47,816 bases of DNA from Escherichia albertii NBRC 107761 = DSM 17582 (GCF_000759775.1 NZ_BBMY01000023.1:1-47816); one strand, 5' to 3'. Counted from the first letter of the stretch, positions 30,147 to 41,834 are shown. The notes: generated from the sequence alone by a model not told the origin. Translations and numbers: made by a program.

Positions 30147-31005
30147 GGAGTAACTCCAGCAGATATTGACCGTAACCGGTTTTCGCCAGCGAACTTGCGG
30201 CGCGCTTCACGCCTTCGTCGTCGAGCCAGCCGTTGCGCCAGGCGATCTCTTCCAGACAGGCAATCTTAAAGCCCTGGCGTTTTTCCACCGTCTGTACAAA
30301 GGTACTGGCTTCAATCAGGCTGTCGTGAGTACCGGTGTCCAGCCAGGCAAATCCGCGCCCCAGTAGTTCAACGGTCAGGTTACCTGCCTCCAGATACATT
30401 TGATTAATGGAGGTTATTTCCAACTCACCGCGTTCCGACGGCTTCACCTGCTTCGCGTACTCCACCACGCTGCTGTCGTAGAAATAAAGTCCGGTTACCG
30501 CCCAGTTTGATTTCGGCTGCTTTGGCTTTTCTTCCAGTGAAATGGCGTGGAAATTATCGTCAAACTCCACGACACCGAAGCGTTCTGGATCCATCACCTG
30601 ATAGCCAAAAATCGTCGCGCCTTCCGTACGCGCCGCAACATGCCGCAGTTTCGGACTGAAACCCTGACCAAAAAAGATATTATCGCCCAGCACCAGGCAG
30701 GAAGGTTCACCGTTAAGGAAGGTTTCACCGATGATAAACGCCTGCGCCAGGCCGTCCGGGCTGGGCTGTTCTGCATATTCCAGATGGATACCGAACTCGC
30801 TGCCGTCGCCCAGCAGGCGCTGAAAATAACCTTTATCTTCCGGCGTGGTGATGATGAGAATTTCGCGGATACCCGCCAGCATCAGCACCGACAACGGATA
30901 GTAAATCATTGGTTTATCGTAAATCGGCAGTAGCTGCTTCGACACACCGCGCGTAATCGGGTGCAGGCGAGTGCCAGAACCGCCCGCCAGGATAATCCCT
31001 TTCAT
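30124..31005 (-). CDS. rffH: Glucose-1-phosphate thymidylyltransferase RffH (RmlA2)
   Basis: The 293-residue enzyme makes dTDP-glucose from dTTP and glucose-1-phosphate, the entry to dTDP-Fuc4NAc. The nucleotide-binding signature GGSGTRLHP starts at residue 8, and the [17 protein letters not shown] segment follows. It is the ECA-operon paralogue of RmlA of the O-antigen cluster. It sits six bases after rffG. Confidence 0.96.
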   Translation of the reverse strand: MKGIILAGGSGTRLHPITRGVSKQLLPIYDKPMIYYPLSVLMLAGIREILIITTPEDKGYFQRLLGDGSEFGIHLEYAEQPSPDGLAQAFIIGETFLNGEPSCLVLGDNIFFGQGFSPKLRHVAARTEGATIFGYQVMDPERFGVVEFDDNFHAISLEEKPKQPKSNWAVTGLYFYDSSVVEYAKQVKPSERGELEITSINQMYLEAGNLTVELLGRGFAWLDTGTHDSLIEASTFVQTVEKRQGFKIACLEEIAWRNGWLDDEGVKRAASSLAKTGYGQYLLELLRARPRQY

Positions 31006-31011
31006 GTCTGC

Positions 31012-32079
31012 TTACCCCTTCAGCCCCAAACGTTCGCCCTGATAGCTGCCGTCCTGTACCTGCTTCCACCAGCTTTCATTGGTCAGATACCACTGCACTG
31101 TTTTACGCATACCACTTTCAAAAGTTTCCTGCGGCAGCCAGCCAAGTTCACGGGCAATTTTCGAGGCATCGATGGCATAACGTAAATCATGCCCAGGACG
31201 ATCGGCGACAAAGGTGATCAGGTCACGATAGTGCGCCACACCCTGCGGTTTGTTTGGTGCCAGTTCTTCCAGCAGTTCGCAAATGGTTTCCACCACATCG
31301 AGATTCTTACGCTCGTTGTGACCACCAATATTATAGGTTTCACCGATTTTTCCGGTGGTCGCCACGCAATACAGCGCGCGAGCGTGGTCTTCGACATACA
31401 ACCAGTCACGGATTTGCTGCCCGTTGCCATATACCGGTAGCGGTTTACCCGCCAGCGCGTTGAGGATCATCAGCGGGATCAGTTTTTCCGGGAAGTGATA
31501 AGGGCCGTAGTTATTCGAGCAGTTGGTGATAAGCGTCGGCAAACCGTAGGTACGCAGCCAGGCGCGGACCAGATGATCGCTGCTGGCTTTTGACGCGGAA
31601 TAAGGACTACTCGGCGCATACGGCGTGGTTTCGGTGAAGAAATCATCCGTAGAGTGCAGGTCGCCATACACTTCGTCGGTAGAGATATGGTGGAAACGGA
31701 AAGCCGATTTTTTATCATCCGCCAGCGTATTCCAGTAAGCCCGCGCCGCTTCAAGAAGTGTGTAAGTACCCACAATGTTGGTTTCGATAAATGCCGCCGG
31801 ACCGTCGATAGAACGGTCAACGTGACTTTCCGCCGCCAGATGCATCACACAGTCAGGTTGATGCCGGGCAAAAACGCGCGCCAACTCTGCCCGATCACAA
31901 ACATCAACTTTCTCAAAGGCAAAGCGATCGCTCTGTGCGACCGGTGCCAGCGACATTAAGTTTCCAGCGTAGGTCAGTTTATCGACAACCACTACCGCAT
32001 CACGGGTTTCGTTGATGATATAACGCACCAGCGCCGAGCCAATAAACCCGGCACCACCTGTCACCAGAATTTTTCTCAT
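31012..32079 (-). CDS. rffG: dTDP-glucose 4,6-dehydratase RffG
   Basis: The 355-residue short-chain dehydrogenase/reductase enzyme converts dTDP-glucose to dTDP-4-keto-6-deoxyglucose. The NAD-binding GGAGFIGSA begins at residue 8. The catalytic TDEVYGD and YSASKAS (Tyr-x3-Lys) motifs are present. Its start codon shares one base with the wecC stop. It is the ECA paralogue of RmlB. Confidence 0.97.
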   Translation of the reverse strand: MRKILVTGGAGFIGSALVRYIINETRDAVVVVDKLTYAGNLMSLAPVAQSDRFAFEKVDVCDRAELARVFARHQPDCVMHLAAESHVDRSIDGPAAFIETNIVGTYTLLEAARAYWNTLADDKKSAFRFHHISTDEVYGDLHSTDDFFTETTPYAPSSPYSASKASSDHLVRAWLRTYGLPTLITNCSNNYGPYHFPEKLIPLMILNALAGKPLPVYGNGQQIRDWLYVEDHARALYCVATTGKIGETYNIGGHNERKNLDVVETICELLEELAPNKPQGVAHYRDLITFVADRPGHDLRYAIDASKIARELGWLPQETFESGMRKTVQWYLTNESWWKQVQDGSYQGERLGLKG

Positions 32080-33341
32080 CAGCGCCAGACTCCTTTAACA
32101 TCAACAATATATTGCTGACGAACGTTGTCGCCATTGATAACTTTGAACTGACTATGATCGACCAGCATCACCAACACATCAGCCGTCGCCAGCGCGTCAT
32201 CAAGCTGCGCCAGCGTGCAAAGCCCGGTCAGTTTTTTCGGCAACTGGTGAATGTTCGGTTCGACAACCAGCGTTTCACCACTGTGCCATTGAGCGATCAG
32301 TTCAGCGATTTCCATCGCCGGACTTTCGCGCAGGTCATCAATATTCGGCTTAAACGCCAGCCCAAAGCAGGCAATTTTTAGCTCGCTGGCGCGTTTATCA
32401 GTGGCGGCCAGACAATCAGCTACCGTCGCTTTCACCTGATCAATTACCCAAAAAGGTTTGTGATCATTCACTTCCCGGGCAGTACGAATAAGGCGTGCCT
32501 GCTGCGGGTTCTGCGCCACAATAAACCACGGATCAACAGCGATGCAGTGACCGCCCACGCCCGGACCAGGCTGCAGAATATTGACGCGAGGGTGACGATT
32601 GGCCAGACGAATCAATTCCCAGACGTTAATTCCCTGATCGGCGCAAATCAGCGACAGTTCATTAGCGAAGGCAATATTCACATCGCGGAAGCTGTTTTCG
32701 GTCAGCTTGCACATTTCCGCCGTCCGCGAGTTAGTGACGACACACTCACCTTCAAGGAAGATTTTGTACAATTCGCTGGCGCGCGCCGAGCAAACTGGCG
32801 TCATACCGCCAATCACGCGATCATTTTTAATCAGCTCAACCATCACCTGTCCTGGCAGCACACGCTCCGGGCAGTAGGCAATATTCACGTCCGCCTGCTC
32901 GCCGACCTGCTGCGGAAAGGTCAAGTCCGGGCGCATCTCTGCTAACCATTCTGCCATTTTCTCGGTTGCCCCTACCGGAGAGGTGGATTCAAGGATCACC
33001 AGCGCGCCTTTTTTCAGTACTGGCGCGATGGAACGGGCAGCCGATTCAACATAGGCCATATCCGGCTCATGATCGCCTTTAAACGGCGTCGGTACAGCAA
33101 TCAGCCAGGCATCGGCCTCAACGGGCGTGGTACTCGCTCGCAAAAAACCCTCTTCCACGGCAGTTTTTACCACGCTCGCCAAATCAGGTTCGACGATATG
33201 GATTTCGCCACGATTGATGGTATCAACCGTCTGTTGGTTGATATCGACGCCAATCACCTGTTTTTGTCGGGAGGCAAACGCCGCCGCCGTCGGCAGCCCA
33301 ATGTAACCCAATCCAATGACAGAAATGGTCGCAAAACTCAT
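32079..33341 (-). CDS. wecC: UDP-ManNAc dehydrogenase WecC
   Basis: The 420-residue NAD-dependent enzyme oxidises UDP-N-acetylmannosamine to UDP-ManNAcA, the donor used by WecG. The N-terminal Rossmann motif is [10 protein letters not shown] near residue 10. The UDP-sugar dehydrogenase core includes the catalytic Cys in [15 protein letters not shown]. It overlaps wecB by four bases. Confidence 0.97.
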   Translation of the reverse strand: MSFATISVIGLGYIGLPTAAAFASRQKQVIGVDINQQTVDTINRGEIHIVEPDLASVVKTAVEEGFLRASTTPVEADAWLIAVPTPFKGDHEPDMAYVESAARSIAPVLKKGALVILESTSPVGATEKMAEWLAEMRPDLTFPQQVGEQADVNIAYCPERVLPGQVMVELIKNDRVIGGMTPVCSARASELYKIFLEGECVVTNSRTAEMCKLTENSFRDVNIAFANELSLICADQGINVWELIRLANRHPRVNILQPGPGVGGHCIAVDPWFIVAQNPQQARLIRTAREVNDHKPFWVIDQVKATVADCLAATDKRASELKIACFGLAFKPNIDDLRESPAMEIAELIAQWHSGETLVVEPNIHQLPKKLTGLCTLAQLDDALATADVLVMLVDHSQFKVINGDNVRQQYIVDVKGVWR

Positions 33342-34468
33342 AGTGATATCCGATTATTTTTTAACGCTTCCAAAATGCGAGAGCATGCCTGACCATCACC
33401 ATATGGGTTATGGGCGCGGCTCATGGTTTGATATTCGTTTTCGTCTTCTAAAAGACGCGTCACTTCCTCGACAATCCGCTGTTTATCTGTGCCAACCAGA
33501 CGCACCGTACCCGCTGTTACCGCTTCCGGGCGCTCAGTGGTATCGCGCATCACCAGTACCGGTTTCCCCAGCGAGGGCGCTTCTTCCTGAATGCCGCCGG
33601 AATCGGTCAAAATCAGCCAGGCGTGGTTCATCAGCCAGACAAACGGTAAATACTCTTGCGGATCGATCAGAATAACGTTTTTCACGTGCCCCAGAATGCG
33701 ATTGACCGGTTCTCTGACATTCGGATTGAGATGTACCGGATAGACAATCTGGATGTCCTGGTGAGTCGTGGCGATTTCCGCCAGCGCATGGCAGATTTCC
33801 TCAAAACCGCGACCGAAGCTTTCGCGTCGGTGACCGGTCACCAGAATCATTTTTTTATCAGGGTCGATAAACGGGTAATTCGCCGCCAGCGCTGTTCGTT
33901 GCGCGTTGCTGTTCATAACCTGATCGCGCACCCACAACAAGGCGTCGATGACCGTATTACCGGTAATGAAGATTCGACTATCAGCGACGTTCTCACGCAG
34001 CAGGTTTTGCCGCGACGTTTCGGTAGGGGAGAAGTGATACATCGCCAGATGCCCGGTCAACGTGCGGTTAGCCTCTTCCGGCCACGGCGAGTAGAGATCG
34101 CCCGTGCGCAACCCCGCCTCAACGTGACCAACTGGAATACGCTGATAAAACGCTGCCAGACTGGTAGCCAGCGTGGTGGTGGTATCGCCGTGCACCAGCA
34201 CCACATCAGGTTTGAACTCGGCAAGAATAGGTTTTAGCCCTTCCAGGATCCGACAGGTTATTTCGGTCAGTCCCTGTCCCGGCTGCATTATGTTGAGATC
34301 GTAGTCAGGTACAATGGAAAAGAGTTTTAGCACCTGATCGAGCATCTCCCGATGCTGCGCAGTGACGCAAACTTTAGCCTCAAAAAAAGGATCTTTTGCC
34401 AACGCATGCACCAACGGCGCCATCTTAATGGCTTCCGGGCGCGTGCCAAATACAGTCAGTACTTTCAC
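33338..34468 (-). CDS. wecB: UDP-GlcNAc 2-epimerase WecB
   Basis: The 376-residue non-hydrolysing epimerase forms UDP-ManNAc from UDP-GlcNAc. It starts with [18 protein letters not shown] and has [10 protein letters not shown] and the C-terminal [27 protein letters not shown] typical of the family. A terminator-like hairpin lies just before its start (34483-34513). The older name is rffE. Confidence 0.97.
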   Translation of the reverse strand: MKVLTVFGTRPEAIKMAPLVHALAKDPFFEAKVCVTAQHREMLDQVLKLFSIVPDYDLNIMQPGQGLTEITCRILEGLKPILAEFKPDVVLVHGDTTTTLATSLAAFYQRIPVGHVEAGLRTGDLYSPWPEEANRTLTGHLAMYHFSPTETSRQNLLRENVADSRIFITGNTVIDALLWVRDQVMNSNAQRTALAANYPFIDPDKKMILVTGHRRESFGRGFEEICHALAEIATTHQDIQIVYPVHLNPNVREPVNRILGHVKNVILIDPQEYLPFVWLMNHAWLILTDSGGIQEEAPSLGKPVLVMRDTTERPEAVTAGTVRLVGTDKQRIVEEVTRLLEDENEYQTMSRAHNPYGDGQACSRILEALKNNRISL

Positions 34469-34482
34469 ATCGATTCTCTTCG

Positions 34483-34513
34483 AAAAAGCGGCGAGCTCTC
34501 AGGCGCTCGCCGC
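34483..34513 (-). terminator. Terminator-like hairpin between wzzE and wecB
   Basis: On the operon strand a nine-base perfect GC-rich stem (GCGGCGAGC / GCTCGCCGC) with an eight-base loop is followed by TTTTTC. It lies in the 55-base wzzE-wecB gap. It fits an intrinsic terminator, so it may partly stop transcription inside the ECA operon, though processing or 3'-end stabilisation is equally possible. Confidence 0.55.
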
Positions 34514-34523
34514 AGCAGTGTTG

Positions 34524-35570
34524 CTATTTCGAGCAACGGCGGGTTAATGCGACACCAGCCCCGATCAGCCCCCCGACAATGCCCCACATAATCATCAGGA
34601 AGGCACGACGCGGGCTATCGCGTTTTACCGGTTCTTCCGGCGTACGCAAATAGCGATAGGTCTGAAAACGCGGATCCAGGGTTGGACCAACATTAAGGGT
34701 GTTCAACATAGCCCGATTCTGATCATAGTCGAGATCAAAGGCCGGGCCGACGGCCTGTAAATTTTCTAACCGCGCCTGCAGCATAGGGCGCCCAAGCAGA
34801 AACATTTCTGAATCAGGCAATTCATCCGCAGGAACGTCTGTCGCACTGCGAGAGATATTATGTTGTTCGGCAATTTTGAGCGCCTGCTCAATGCTGTTTA
34901 CCCGGCGGTCGTAGATCGCTTTCGCAACCTCTTCCTGACGCTTTACCTGAGCTTTCGTCTGGATGGTGCGCGCCGCCCATGCGCCTTTCAGCTCATCATT
35001 CAAATGGCTGGCCGCGCGCTGACTCGCGAATGCGACATACTGACGCAGCAGGTTATTAGCATCAGGGGCGGTTTCGGCAATCAATTTCACGTTGTCATTG
35101 ATTGCACGGGCAGAATCACCGGGAATAAACTGGATGTTGTTGATCATTTCATCCAGCAACGCTGCATCGGCTTTACTGTTACCAACCATCCGCTGTTTAT
35201 AATAGTCCGTCTGCAGCCAGAAATCGCGGCGGGTATCCCACGACGCCAGTTGCATAACAAACTCTTTATAGGCTTCGTCCATTACCGATGGCTGATCGGC
35301 AGGAGTCGTACCGGCGCGCTCATCCAGGTTACGCAGAAACTGCTGTTGCGAGTAGTATCCCCCCAACATATTCACCGTTGGACGATCGGTAATCGCCGTC
35401 GCGCTCCACTCCTGACGGGCAAAAAATGTATACGCCAGCGCGATTAAAGCAAACGCCAGTCCCATGCCAACAATCCACAGCTTCCCAGCCCACAAGGTAC
35501 GAAACAACCCACGAATATCCAGTTCATTTTCAGCATTTTCGGCTGGTTTCCCAGGCATTGGTTGCGTCAT
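34524..35570 (-). CDS. wzzE: ECA chain-length regulator WzzE
   Basis: The 348-residue polysaccharide co-polymerase has an N-terminal transmembrane helix (about residues 31-51), a large periplasmic domain with long helices, and a C-terminal transmembrane helix (about 322-342) preceded by the Pro-rich RTPEEPVKRDSPRR. It sets the modal length of ECA chains made by WzyE, including cyclic ECA. It is the second gene of the operon, 11 bases after wecA. Confidence 0.96.
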   Translation of the reverse strand: MTQPMPGKPAENAENELDIRGLFRTLWAGKLWIVGMGLAFALIALAYTFFARQEWSATAITDRPTVNMLGGYYSQQQFLRNLDERAGTTPADQPSVMDEAYKEFVMQLASWDTRRDFWLQTDYYKQRMVGNSKADAALLDEMINNIQFIPGDSARAINDNVKLIAETAPDANNLLRQYVAFASQRAASHLNDELKGAWAARTIQTKAQVKRQEEVAKAIYDRRVNSIEQALKIAEQHNISRSATDVPADELPDSEMFLLGRPMLQARLENLQAVGPAFDLDYDQNRAMLNTLNVGPTLDPRFQTYRYLRTPEEPVKRDSPRRAFLMIMWGIVGGLIGAGVALTRRCSK

Positions 35571-35581
35571 TACATCCTCGT

Positions 35582-36685
35582 TTATTTGGTTAAGTTGGGG
35601 CTGCCACCACGATTTCTGCGCAGTCGGCGTTTCACACGCTTAATAAAGCGAGCAACCTTCCAGGCACGCTTAATACAATAGCCATAGAGGAAGAATGCTA
35701 GCAAAAAGAGCACCAGCATGACCCATTCAGGGACAAAATGAGAGTATTCCGCCAGCACGCCAATGGAGGCGAGCAGTGCGGCGGCAAGGGTAATCAACAC
35801 AAACGCCTGACGAGAAGTAAACCCGGCGCGCATGATCAAATGATGAATATGCTGGCGGTCAGGCGAGAATGGACTCATACCTTTACGCAAGCGACGGTAC
35901 ATAATTGCCACCATGTCCATTAGCGGAATGGCGATTATCCATAATGCAGTCACCGGGCTAATCGGATGCGTTTTGCCCTGGGTGGTTTCCAGCAGGATCC
36001 AGATAACGGTGAAACCAATCAGCGTACTACCCGCATCCCCCATAAAGACTTTGTAGCGGCGGCCCAGAACCCCAAGGTTGAGCATAATATATGGCAGGAT
36101 GGCGGCGATCATCGCAAAGCACCAGATAGCGAGGCTGGTTTGCCCGTCGAACCACAAAATCATACCGATTGCCGCGAACGAGACGCAGGAGAGACCTCCC
36201 AGCAGACCATCAATACCATCAACCATGTTGAAAGCGTTGATTGCGGCCCAAACGGCAAACAGCGTCAGGAAGTAGCCAAACGGCCCGAGCACCATTTCCC
36301 AAGAACCGAAGATATAGCCCAGGCTACTGAGATAAAGTTTGCCGAACACCATCATAACGATGCCAACAGCAGCCTGGATGGTGGCACGGATTTTTACACT
36401 GATATCGAAGCGGTCATCCAGTGCGCCAATAAACACCAAAACACCAGCACAGGCGAGATAGAGAGATGCATGCGGAATATAGTAGTCGACAATTCCGAAC
36501 GTAAAGCAAATCCCTGCGTAAACAGAAATACCCCCAACGAGCGGTATCAATCCCTGGTGACGTTTGCGGAAGTTAGGTTTATCCACTAAACCGACTTTTT
36601 TTGCGACCTTGCGGGCAAAAAATAGAAACAGTGTCGTGAATAAAAAGATACTGATGAGATCAGTACTCACTGTCAGTAAATTCAC
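35582..36685 (-). CDS. wecA: UDP-GlcNAc:undecaprenyl-phosphate GlcNAc-1-P transferase WecA
   Basis: The 367-residue integral membrane enzyme starts both ECA and many O-antigens by forming GlcNAc-pyrophosphoryl-undecaprenol. About eleven hydrophobic helices are seen. Family motifs include the Mg2+-binding LDDRFD near residue 90, NMVDGIDGL near 155 and the carbohydrate-recognition loop PDRQHIHHL. It is the first gene of the ECA operon (old name rfe); the promoter should lie in the roughly 195 bases between it and the rho terminator. Confidence 0.97.
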   Translation of the reverse strand: MNLLTVSTDLISIFLFTTLFLFFARKVAKKVGLVDKPNFRKRHQGLIPLVGGISVYAGICFTFGIVDYYIPHASLYLACAGVLVFIGALDDRFDISVKIRATIQAAVGIVMMVFGKLYLSSLGYIFGSWEMVLGPFGYFLTLFAVWAAINAFNMVDGIDGLLGGLSCVSFAAIGMILWFDGQTSLAIWCFAMIAAILPYIMLNLGVLGRRYKVFMGDAGSTLIGFTVIWILLETTQGKTHPISPVTALWIIAIPLMDMVAIMYRRLRKGMSPFSPDRQHIHHLIMRAGFTSRQAFVLITLAAALLASIGVLAEYSHFVPEWVMLVLFLLAFFLYGYCIKRAWKVARFIKRVKRRLRRNRGGSPNLTK

Positions 36686-36880
36686 AATGCATGCTCTCAG
36701 AGAAAATTATTAGCAGAAGTATAACCACGAAGGCCTTTATTCAGAAGGGAAACTCCCGTCCAAACCCACCAGCCCTGTGCAAAAATTAATCATTTGATAT
36801 GCAAATTGCATAACACACGAGCAAAATCCAGGAATTTTCCCAATATTGCCAGTGCGCCGTTAAGATTACAGATATAAAAG

Positions 36881-36910
36881 CAAAACGCCACGTAAACACG
36901 TGGCGTTTTT
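36881..36910 (-). terminator. Terminator downstream of rho
   Basis: A nine-base perfect stem (ACGCCACGT / ACGTGGCGT) with a four-base loop is followed on the rho strand by TTTTGCTTTT. It separates rho from the wecA promoter region. Confidence 0.88.
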
Positions 36911-36924
36911 GGCATAAGACAAAT

Positions 36925-38184
36925 TTATGAGCGTTTCATCATCTCGAAGAAATCGTCATTGGTCTTGGTCATCGCCAGTTTATTGATGAGGAACTCCATT
37001 GCATCGATTTCACCCATCGGGTGAATGATTTTACGCAGGATCCACATTTTCTGCAGCTCTTCCTGGGTAGTGAGCAGCTCTTCTTTACGCGTACCGGAGC
37101 GGTTGTAGTCGATAGCCGGGAAGACGCGTTTTTCAGCGATCTTACGAGAGAGGTGCAGCTCCATGTTGCCTGTACCTTTAAACTCTTCGTAGATAACTTC
37201 GTCCATTTTGGAACCCGTGTCGATCAGCGCCGTTGCGATGATCGTCAGGCTGCCGCCCTCTTCCACGTTACGCGCAGCGCCGAAGAAGCGTTTCGGACGA
37301 TGCAGAGCGTTAGCATCCACACCACCAGTCAGCACTTTACCAGACGCCGGAACTACGGTGTTGTAGGCGCGCGCCAGACGGGTGATGGAGTCGAGCAGGA
37401 TGATAACGTCTTTTTTGTGCTCAACCAGACGTTTTGCCTTCTCGATCACCATTTCCGCAACCTGAACGTGGCGAGATGCCGGTTCATCGAAGGTAGAAGC
37501 CACAACCTCACCTTTCACCAGACGCTGCATCTCGGTCACTTCTTCTGGACGTTCGTCGATCAGCAGAACCATCAGTACACAGTCTGGATGGTTGTAGGCA
37601 ATGCTCTGGGCGATATTCTGCAGCAGCATGGTTTTACCCGCTTTCGGCGGCGCCACTATCAGACCACGTTGACCACGACCGATCGGCGATGCCAGATCCA
37701 GTACGCGCGCCGTTAAATCTTCAGTAGAACCGTTACCGCGTTCCATACGCAGACGAGAATTTGCGTGCAGCGGGGTTAAGTTCTCAAAGAGGATTTTGTT
37801 GCGGGCGTTTTCAGGTTTGTCGAAGTTAACTTCGTTAACTTTCAGCAGCGCAAAATAGCGTTCACCTTCTTTCGGCGGGCGAATCTTACCAGAGATGGTA
37901 TCACCAGTGCGGAGGTTAAAACGGCGGATTTGGCTGGGGGAAACGTAGATGTCATCAGGGCCGGCGAGGTAGGAGCTGTCTGCGGAACGGAGGAAACCAA
38001 ATCCATCCTGCAATATCTCCAGTACGCCATCACCAAAGATATCTTCGCCACTCTTTGCGTGCTGCTTCAGGATGGCAAAAATAATGTCCTGCTTACGCAT
38101 ACGAGCCAGATTTTCCAGCCCCATATTTTCGCCGAGAGTGATCAGCTCAGAAACCGGCGTATTCTTTAATTCGGTAAGATTCAT
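36925..38184 (-). CDS. rho: Transcription termination factor Rho
   Basis: The 419-residue protein forms the hexameric RNA helicase that ends untranslated transcripts. The ATG at 38184 gives the known [10 protein letters not shown] start; a longer frame enters the leader. The RNA-binding N-terminal domain includes GFGF at 61-64. Walker A is PPKAGKT around 179-185, with the catalytic Lys184. The Q-loop and R-loop follow, including [16 protein letters not shown] and [13 protein letters not shown]. It is preceded by the rhoL leader, through which Rho limits its own transcription. Confidence 0.98.
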
Positions 38185-38271
38185 AGTGGTGTGAGTTCTT
38201 AAACTTGGGGTAAATCTCGAACTTAATGTTGTGAATGGTATGGCAGGATCATCCATGCCTGTTTACGGTTA

Positions 38272-38370
38272 TCAGCTCATGTCTTTTCGCTGTCTGGTCA
38301 CAAGAGAGTACGCAGAACTGAAACGACAAGACGGATTGAGTGACAAACCAGAAATCTGTTCACTTCGCAT
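38272..38370 (-). CDS. rhoL: rho operon leader peptide RhoL
   Basis: A 32-codon ORF starting MRSEQISGLSLNPSCRFSS ends in TGA 87 bases before rho. It corresponds to the short leader gene rhoL of E. coli, which lies in the region of Rho-dependent autoattenuation. The K-12 product as I recall it is 33 residues and ends MSR; here the last codon reads as TGA, shortening it by one residue. Confidence 0.75.
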   Translation of the reverse strand: MRSEQISGLSLNPSCRFSSAYSLVTRQRKDMS

Positions 38371-38509
38371 TAGATAAAAACGGGAAGCGTTGGATATTAC
38401 AAGATTCAAACTTAATAAGGTAAGTTTAATACGAAGTCAACATTAAGTTAGCATGGCTCACGCCGGGCGTCCAGTTTTTAGCGACGGGGCACCCGAACAT
38501 GACGTTCCC

Positions 38510-38839
38510 TTATGCCAGGTTGGCGTCGAGGAACTCTTTAAGTTGGCCTTTAGACAGAGCGCCCACTTTGGTTGCCGCCACTTCACCGTTTTTGAACAGC
38601 AGCAGAGTCGGGATACCACGGATGCCATATTTCGGCGCAGTGCCAGGATTCTGATCGATGTTCAGTTTTGCAACGGTCAGTTTGCCCTGATATTCGTCAG
38701 CGATTTCATCCAGAATCGGGGCGATCATTTTGCACGGACCGCACCACTCTGCCCAGAAATCGACGAGGATCGCCCCGTCCGCTTTGAGTACATCCGTGTC
38801 AAAACTGTCGTCAGTCAGGTGAATAATTTTATCGCTCAT
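38510..38839 (-). CDS. trxA: Thioredoxin 1
   Basis: The 109-residue protein is the main cytoplasmic dithiol reductant, serving ribonucleotide reductase, methionine sulfoxide reductase and PAPS reductase. The active site is Cys33-Gly-Pro-Cys36 (WCGPC), and the cis-proline loop is in RGIPTLL. The start at 38839 has a GGAG site; an upstream frame adds 35 residues that are not part of the mature protein. It is divergent from rhlB. Confidence 0.98.
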
Positions 38840-38969
38840 ATATAACTCCACAGGAATAAGCCTGGCGTGTTGGTTTCGTTGTTGGTGTAACATTAACCAA
38901 CTAAAGGTTGACTTTATTTCACCGGATACGCTTTCGTAAAGCAATAGTAAGCTGATATTCTATCACACT

Positions 38970-40235
38970 ATGAGCAAAACACATTTAACAGAACAGAAGT
39001 TTTCCGACTTCGCCCTGCATCCGAAGGTTGTAGAAGCCCTTGAAAAAAAAGGGTTTCATAACTGCACGCCCATTCAGGCACTGGCCCTTCCGCTGACGCT
39101 GGCGGGTCGTGACGTAGCCGGGCAGGCGCAAACCGGTACCGGGAAAACGATGGCGTTTCTTACGTCTTCTTTTCATTATCTTCTCTCTCATCCCGCGATT
39201 GCCGATCGCAAGGTGAACCAGCCACGTGCCTTAATTATGGCACCGACGCGTGAACTTGCCGTGCAGATCCACGCCGATGCGGAACCGCTGGCGCAGGCAA
39301 CCGGCCTGAAGCTGGGGCTGGCTTACGGTGGCGATGGCTACGACAAACAGCTGAAAGTGCTGGAAAGCGGCGTTGACATTCTGATTGGCACCACGGGGCG
39401 TTTGATTGACTACGCCAAGCAGAACCACATTAACCTCGGCGCCATTCAAGTAGTCGTGCTGGACGAAGCAGATCGTATGTACGATCTGGGCTTTATTAAA
39501 GATATCCGCTGGCTGTTCCGCCGCATGCCGCCTGCGAATCAGCGCCTCAACATGCTGTTCTCCGCCACGCTTTCGTACCGGGTACGTGAACTGGCGTTCG
39601 AGCAGATGAACAACGCCGAATACATCGAAGTGGAACCGGAACAGAAAACGGGCCACCGCATTAAAGAAGAGCTTTTCTACCCTTCTAACGAAGAAAAAAT
39701 GCGTTTGCTGCAAACGCTGATCGAAGAAGAGTGGCCAGACAGAGCGATTATTTTCGCTAACACTAAACATCGTTGTGAAGAGATCTGGGGTCACCTGGCG
39801 GCAGATGGTCATCGTGTCGGTTTGTTAACTGGCGATGTAGCACAGAAAAAACGTCTGCGTATTCTCGAAGAATTTACCCGCGGCGATCTGGATATTTTGG
39901 TTGCCACCGACGTTGCCGCGCGTGGTTTGCATATCCCGGCCGTGACACACGTCTTTAACTACGATTTACCTGATGACTGTGAAGATTACGTTCACCGTAT
40001 CGGTCGTACCGGGCGCGCAGGAGCAAGTGGTCACTCCATTAGCCTGGCGTGTGAAGAATATGCGTTGAATTTGCCTGCAATTGAAACCTATATTGGTCAC
40101 TCAATTCCGGTAAGCAAATACAATCCAGACGCATTGATGACCGATCTGCCAAAACCGCTGCGCCTGACGCGCACGCGCCCAGGTAATGGTCCGCGTCGTA
40201 CTGGCGCTCCGCGTAATCGTCGTCGTTCGGGTTAA
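38970..40235 (+). CDS. rhlB: DEAD-box RNA helicase RhlB
   Basis: The 421-residue helicase is a core degradosome component bound to RNase E, where it unwinds RNA for PNPase. The Q motif precedes AQTGTGKT at 53-60 (Walker A), DEAD is at 165-168, SAT follows in LFSATLS, and the C-terminal core has [10 protein letters not shown]. The tail is basic and Arg-rich ([19 protein letters not shown]), as expected for RNA contacts. It is divergent from trxA and followed by gppA. Confidence 0.97.
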   Translation: MSKTHLTEQKFSDFALHPKVVEALEKKGFHNCTPIQALALPLTLAGRDVAGQAQTGTGKTMAFLTSSFHYLLSHPAIADRKVNQPRALIMAPTRELAVQIHADAEPLAQATGLKLGLAYGGDGYDKQLKVLESGVDILIGTTGRLIDYAKQNHINLGAIQVVVLDEADRMYDLGFIKDIRWLFRRMPPANQRLNMLFSATLSYRVRELAFEQMNNAEYIEVEPEQKTGHRIKEELFYPSNEEKMRLLQTLIEEEWPDRAIIFANTKHRCEEIWGHLAADGHRVGLLTGDVAQKKRLRILEEFTRGDLDILVATDVAARGLHIPAVTHVFNYDLPDDCEDYVHRIGRTGRAGASGHSISLACEEYALNLPAIETYIGHSIPVSKYNPDALMTDLPKPLRLTRTRPGNGPRRTGAPRNRRRSG

Positions 40236-40349
40236 ATAAACAATGCCATACTCAAAATCATTCAAACTGCATCAAGATGGCAAGAAAATGAGTCCCGATG
40301 GGCTTACTGTAGCGCAGTCAATGCAGAGACAAATTGAAGGATGAAGAGT

Positions 40350-41834
40350 ATGGGTTCCACCTCGTCGCTATATGCCGCTATTGATCTCGGTTCGAATAGT
40401 TTTCATATGCTGGTTGTGCGCGAGGTGGCTGGCAGTATCCAGACGCTGACGCGAATAAAACGCAAAGTGCGTCTGGCTGCTGGCCTGAACAGCGAAAATG
40501 CCCTCTCTAATGAAGCAATGGAGCGCGGCTGGCAATGTCTGCGCCTGTTTGCTGAACGTCTGCAAGATATCCCACCCTCGCAAATTCGCGTTGTCGCCAC
40601 GGCGACGTTACGTCTTGCCGTCAATGCCTGTGATTTTATCGCTACAGCACAGGAAATCCTCGGTTGTCCGGTACAAGTTATCAGCGGTGAGGAGGAAGCT
40701 CGCCTGATTTATCAGGGTGTTGCTCATACCACTGGCGGTGCCGATCAGCGACTGGTGGTTGATATCGGTGGAGCCAGTACCGAACTGGTAACCGGCACAG
40801 GTGCGCAAACCACCGCCTTGTTCAGCCTGTCGATGGGCTGCGTTACCTGGCTGGAACGTTATTTTGCTAATCGTCATCTGGGACAAGAAAACTTTGTCGC
40901 TGCCGAGCAAGCCGCGCGCGAAGTGTTACGTCCGGTTGCGGATGAATTGCGGCATCACGGCTGGAAAGTGTGCGTTGGCGCTTCCGGCACCGTGCAGGCC
41001 TTGCAAGAAATCATGATGGCGCAGGGGATGGATGAACGCATTACCCTGGAGAAATTGCAGCAACTGAAACAGCGCGCCATTCATTGCGGTCGTCTGGAAG
41101 AACTGGAGATTGATGGGTTAACGCTGGAGCGCGCGTTAGTCTTCCCAAGTGGTCTGGCGATTCTCATCGCCATTTTTACCGAGTTGAATATTCAGTGTAT
41201 GACGCTGGCGGGCGGAGCGCTACGTGAAGGCCTGGTCTACGGTATGTTGCATCTGGCCGTCGAACAGGATATTCGCAGCCGTACACTGCGTAATATTCAA
41301 CGTCGCTTTATGATTGATATCGATCAAGCGCAGCGAGTAGCTAAGGTTGCCGCTAACTTCTTCGAAAAAGTAGAAAATGAGTGGCATCTGGAAGCAATTA
41401 GCCGCGATTTGCTGATCAGCGCCTGTCAGCTTCATGAAATTGGTCTGAGCGTCGATTTCAAGCAAGCGCCGCAACATGCCGCTTATTTGGTACGTAATCT
41501 GGATCTTCCAGGGTTTACTCCCGCACAGAAAAAACTGCTGGCGACACTGTTGCTCAACCAGACTAACCCTATCGATCTCTCGTCTCTTCATCAGCAAAAT
41601 GCCGTACCGCCGCGCGTCGCAGAACAACTCTGCCGTTTACTACGTCTGGCAATTATTTTTGCCAGCCGTCGCCGTGATGATTTAGTGCCGGAAATTAAAT
41701 TACAGGCCAACCATGAACAGTTAACGTTAACGCTTCCGCAAGGTTGGCTGGAGCAGCATCCGCTGGGCAAAGAGATTATTGATCAAGAAAGCCAGTGGCA
41801 GAGCTACGTCCACTGGCCGTTGGAAGTGCATTAA
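40350..41834 (+). CDS. gppA: Guanosine pentaphosphate phosphohydrolase GppA
   Basis: The 494-residue Ppx/GppA-family enzyme converts pppGpp to ppGpp in the stringent response and can also attack polyphosphate. The ASKHA-type phosphate-binding motif [13 protein letters not shown] is at the N-terminus, with [11 protein letters not shown] near 145 and GASGTVQAL near 220; a C-terminal HD-like domain follows. The Met at 40350 gives the standard [13 protein letters not shown] start; an in-frame ATG lies nine bases earlier. About 114 bases separate it from rhlB. Confidence 0.95.
   Translation: MGSTSSLYAAIDLGSNSFHMLVVREVAGSIQTLTRIKRKVRLAAGLNSENALSNEAMERGWQCLRLFAERLQDIPPSQIRVVATATLRLAVNACDFIATAQEILGCPVQVISGEEEARLIYQGVAHTTGGADQRLVVDIGGASTELVTGTGAQTTALFSLSMGCVTWLERYFANRHLGQENFVAAEQAAREVLRPVADELRHHGWKVCVGASGTVQALQEIMMAQGMDERITLEKLQQLKQRAIHCGRLEELEIDGLTLERALVFPSGLAILIAIFTELNIQCMTLAGGALREGLVYGMLHLAVEQDIRSRTLRNIQRRFMIDIDQAQRVAKVAANFFEKVENEWHLEAISRDLLISACQLHEIGLSVDFKQAPQHAAYLVRNLDLPGFTPAQKKLLATLLLNQTNPIDLSSLHQQNAVPPRVAEQLCRLLRLAIIFASRRRDDLVPEIKLQANHEQLTLTLPQGWLEQHPLGKEIIDQESQWQSYVHWPLEVH

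Noticed and set aside
37021-37716. A 231-codon open frame opposite rho
   Set aside because: It is an antisense shadow of the highly biased rho coding sequence, without ribosome site or recognisable domain.
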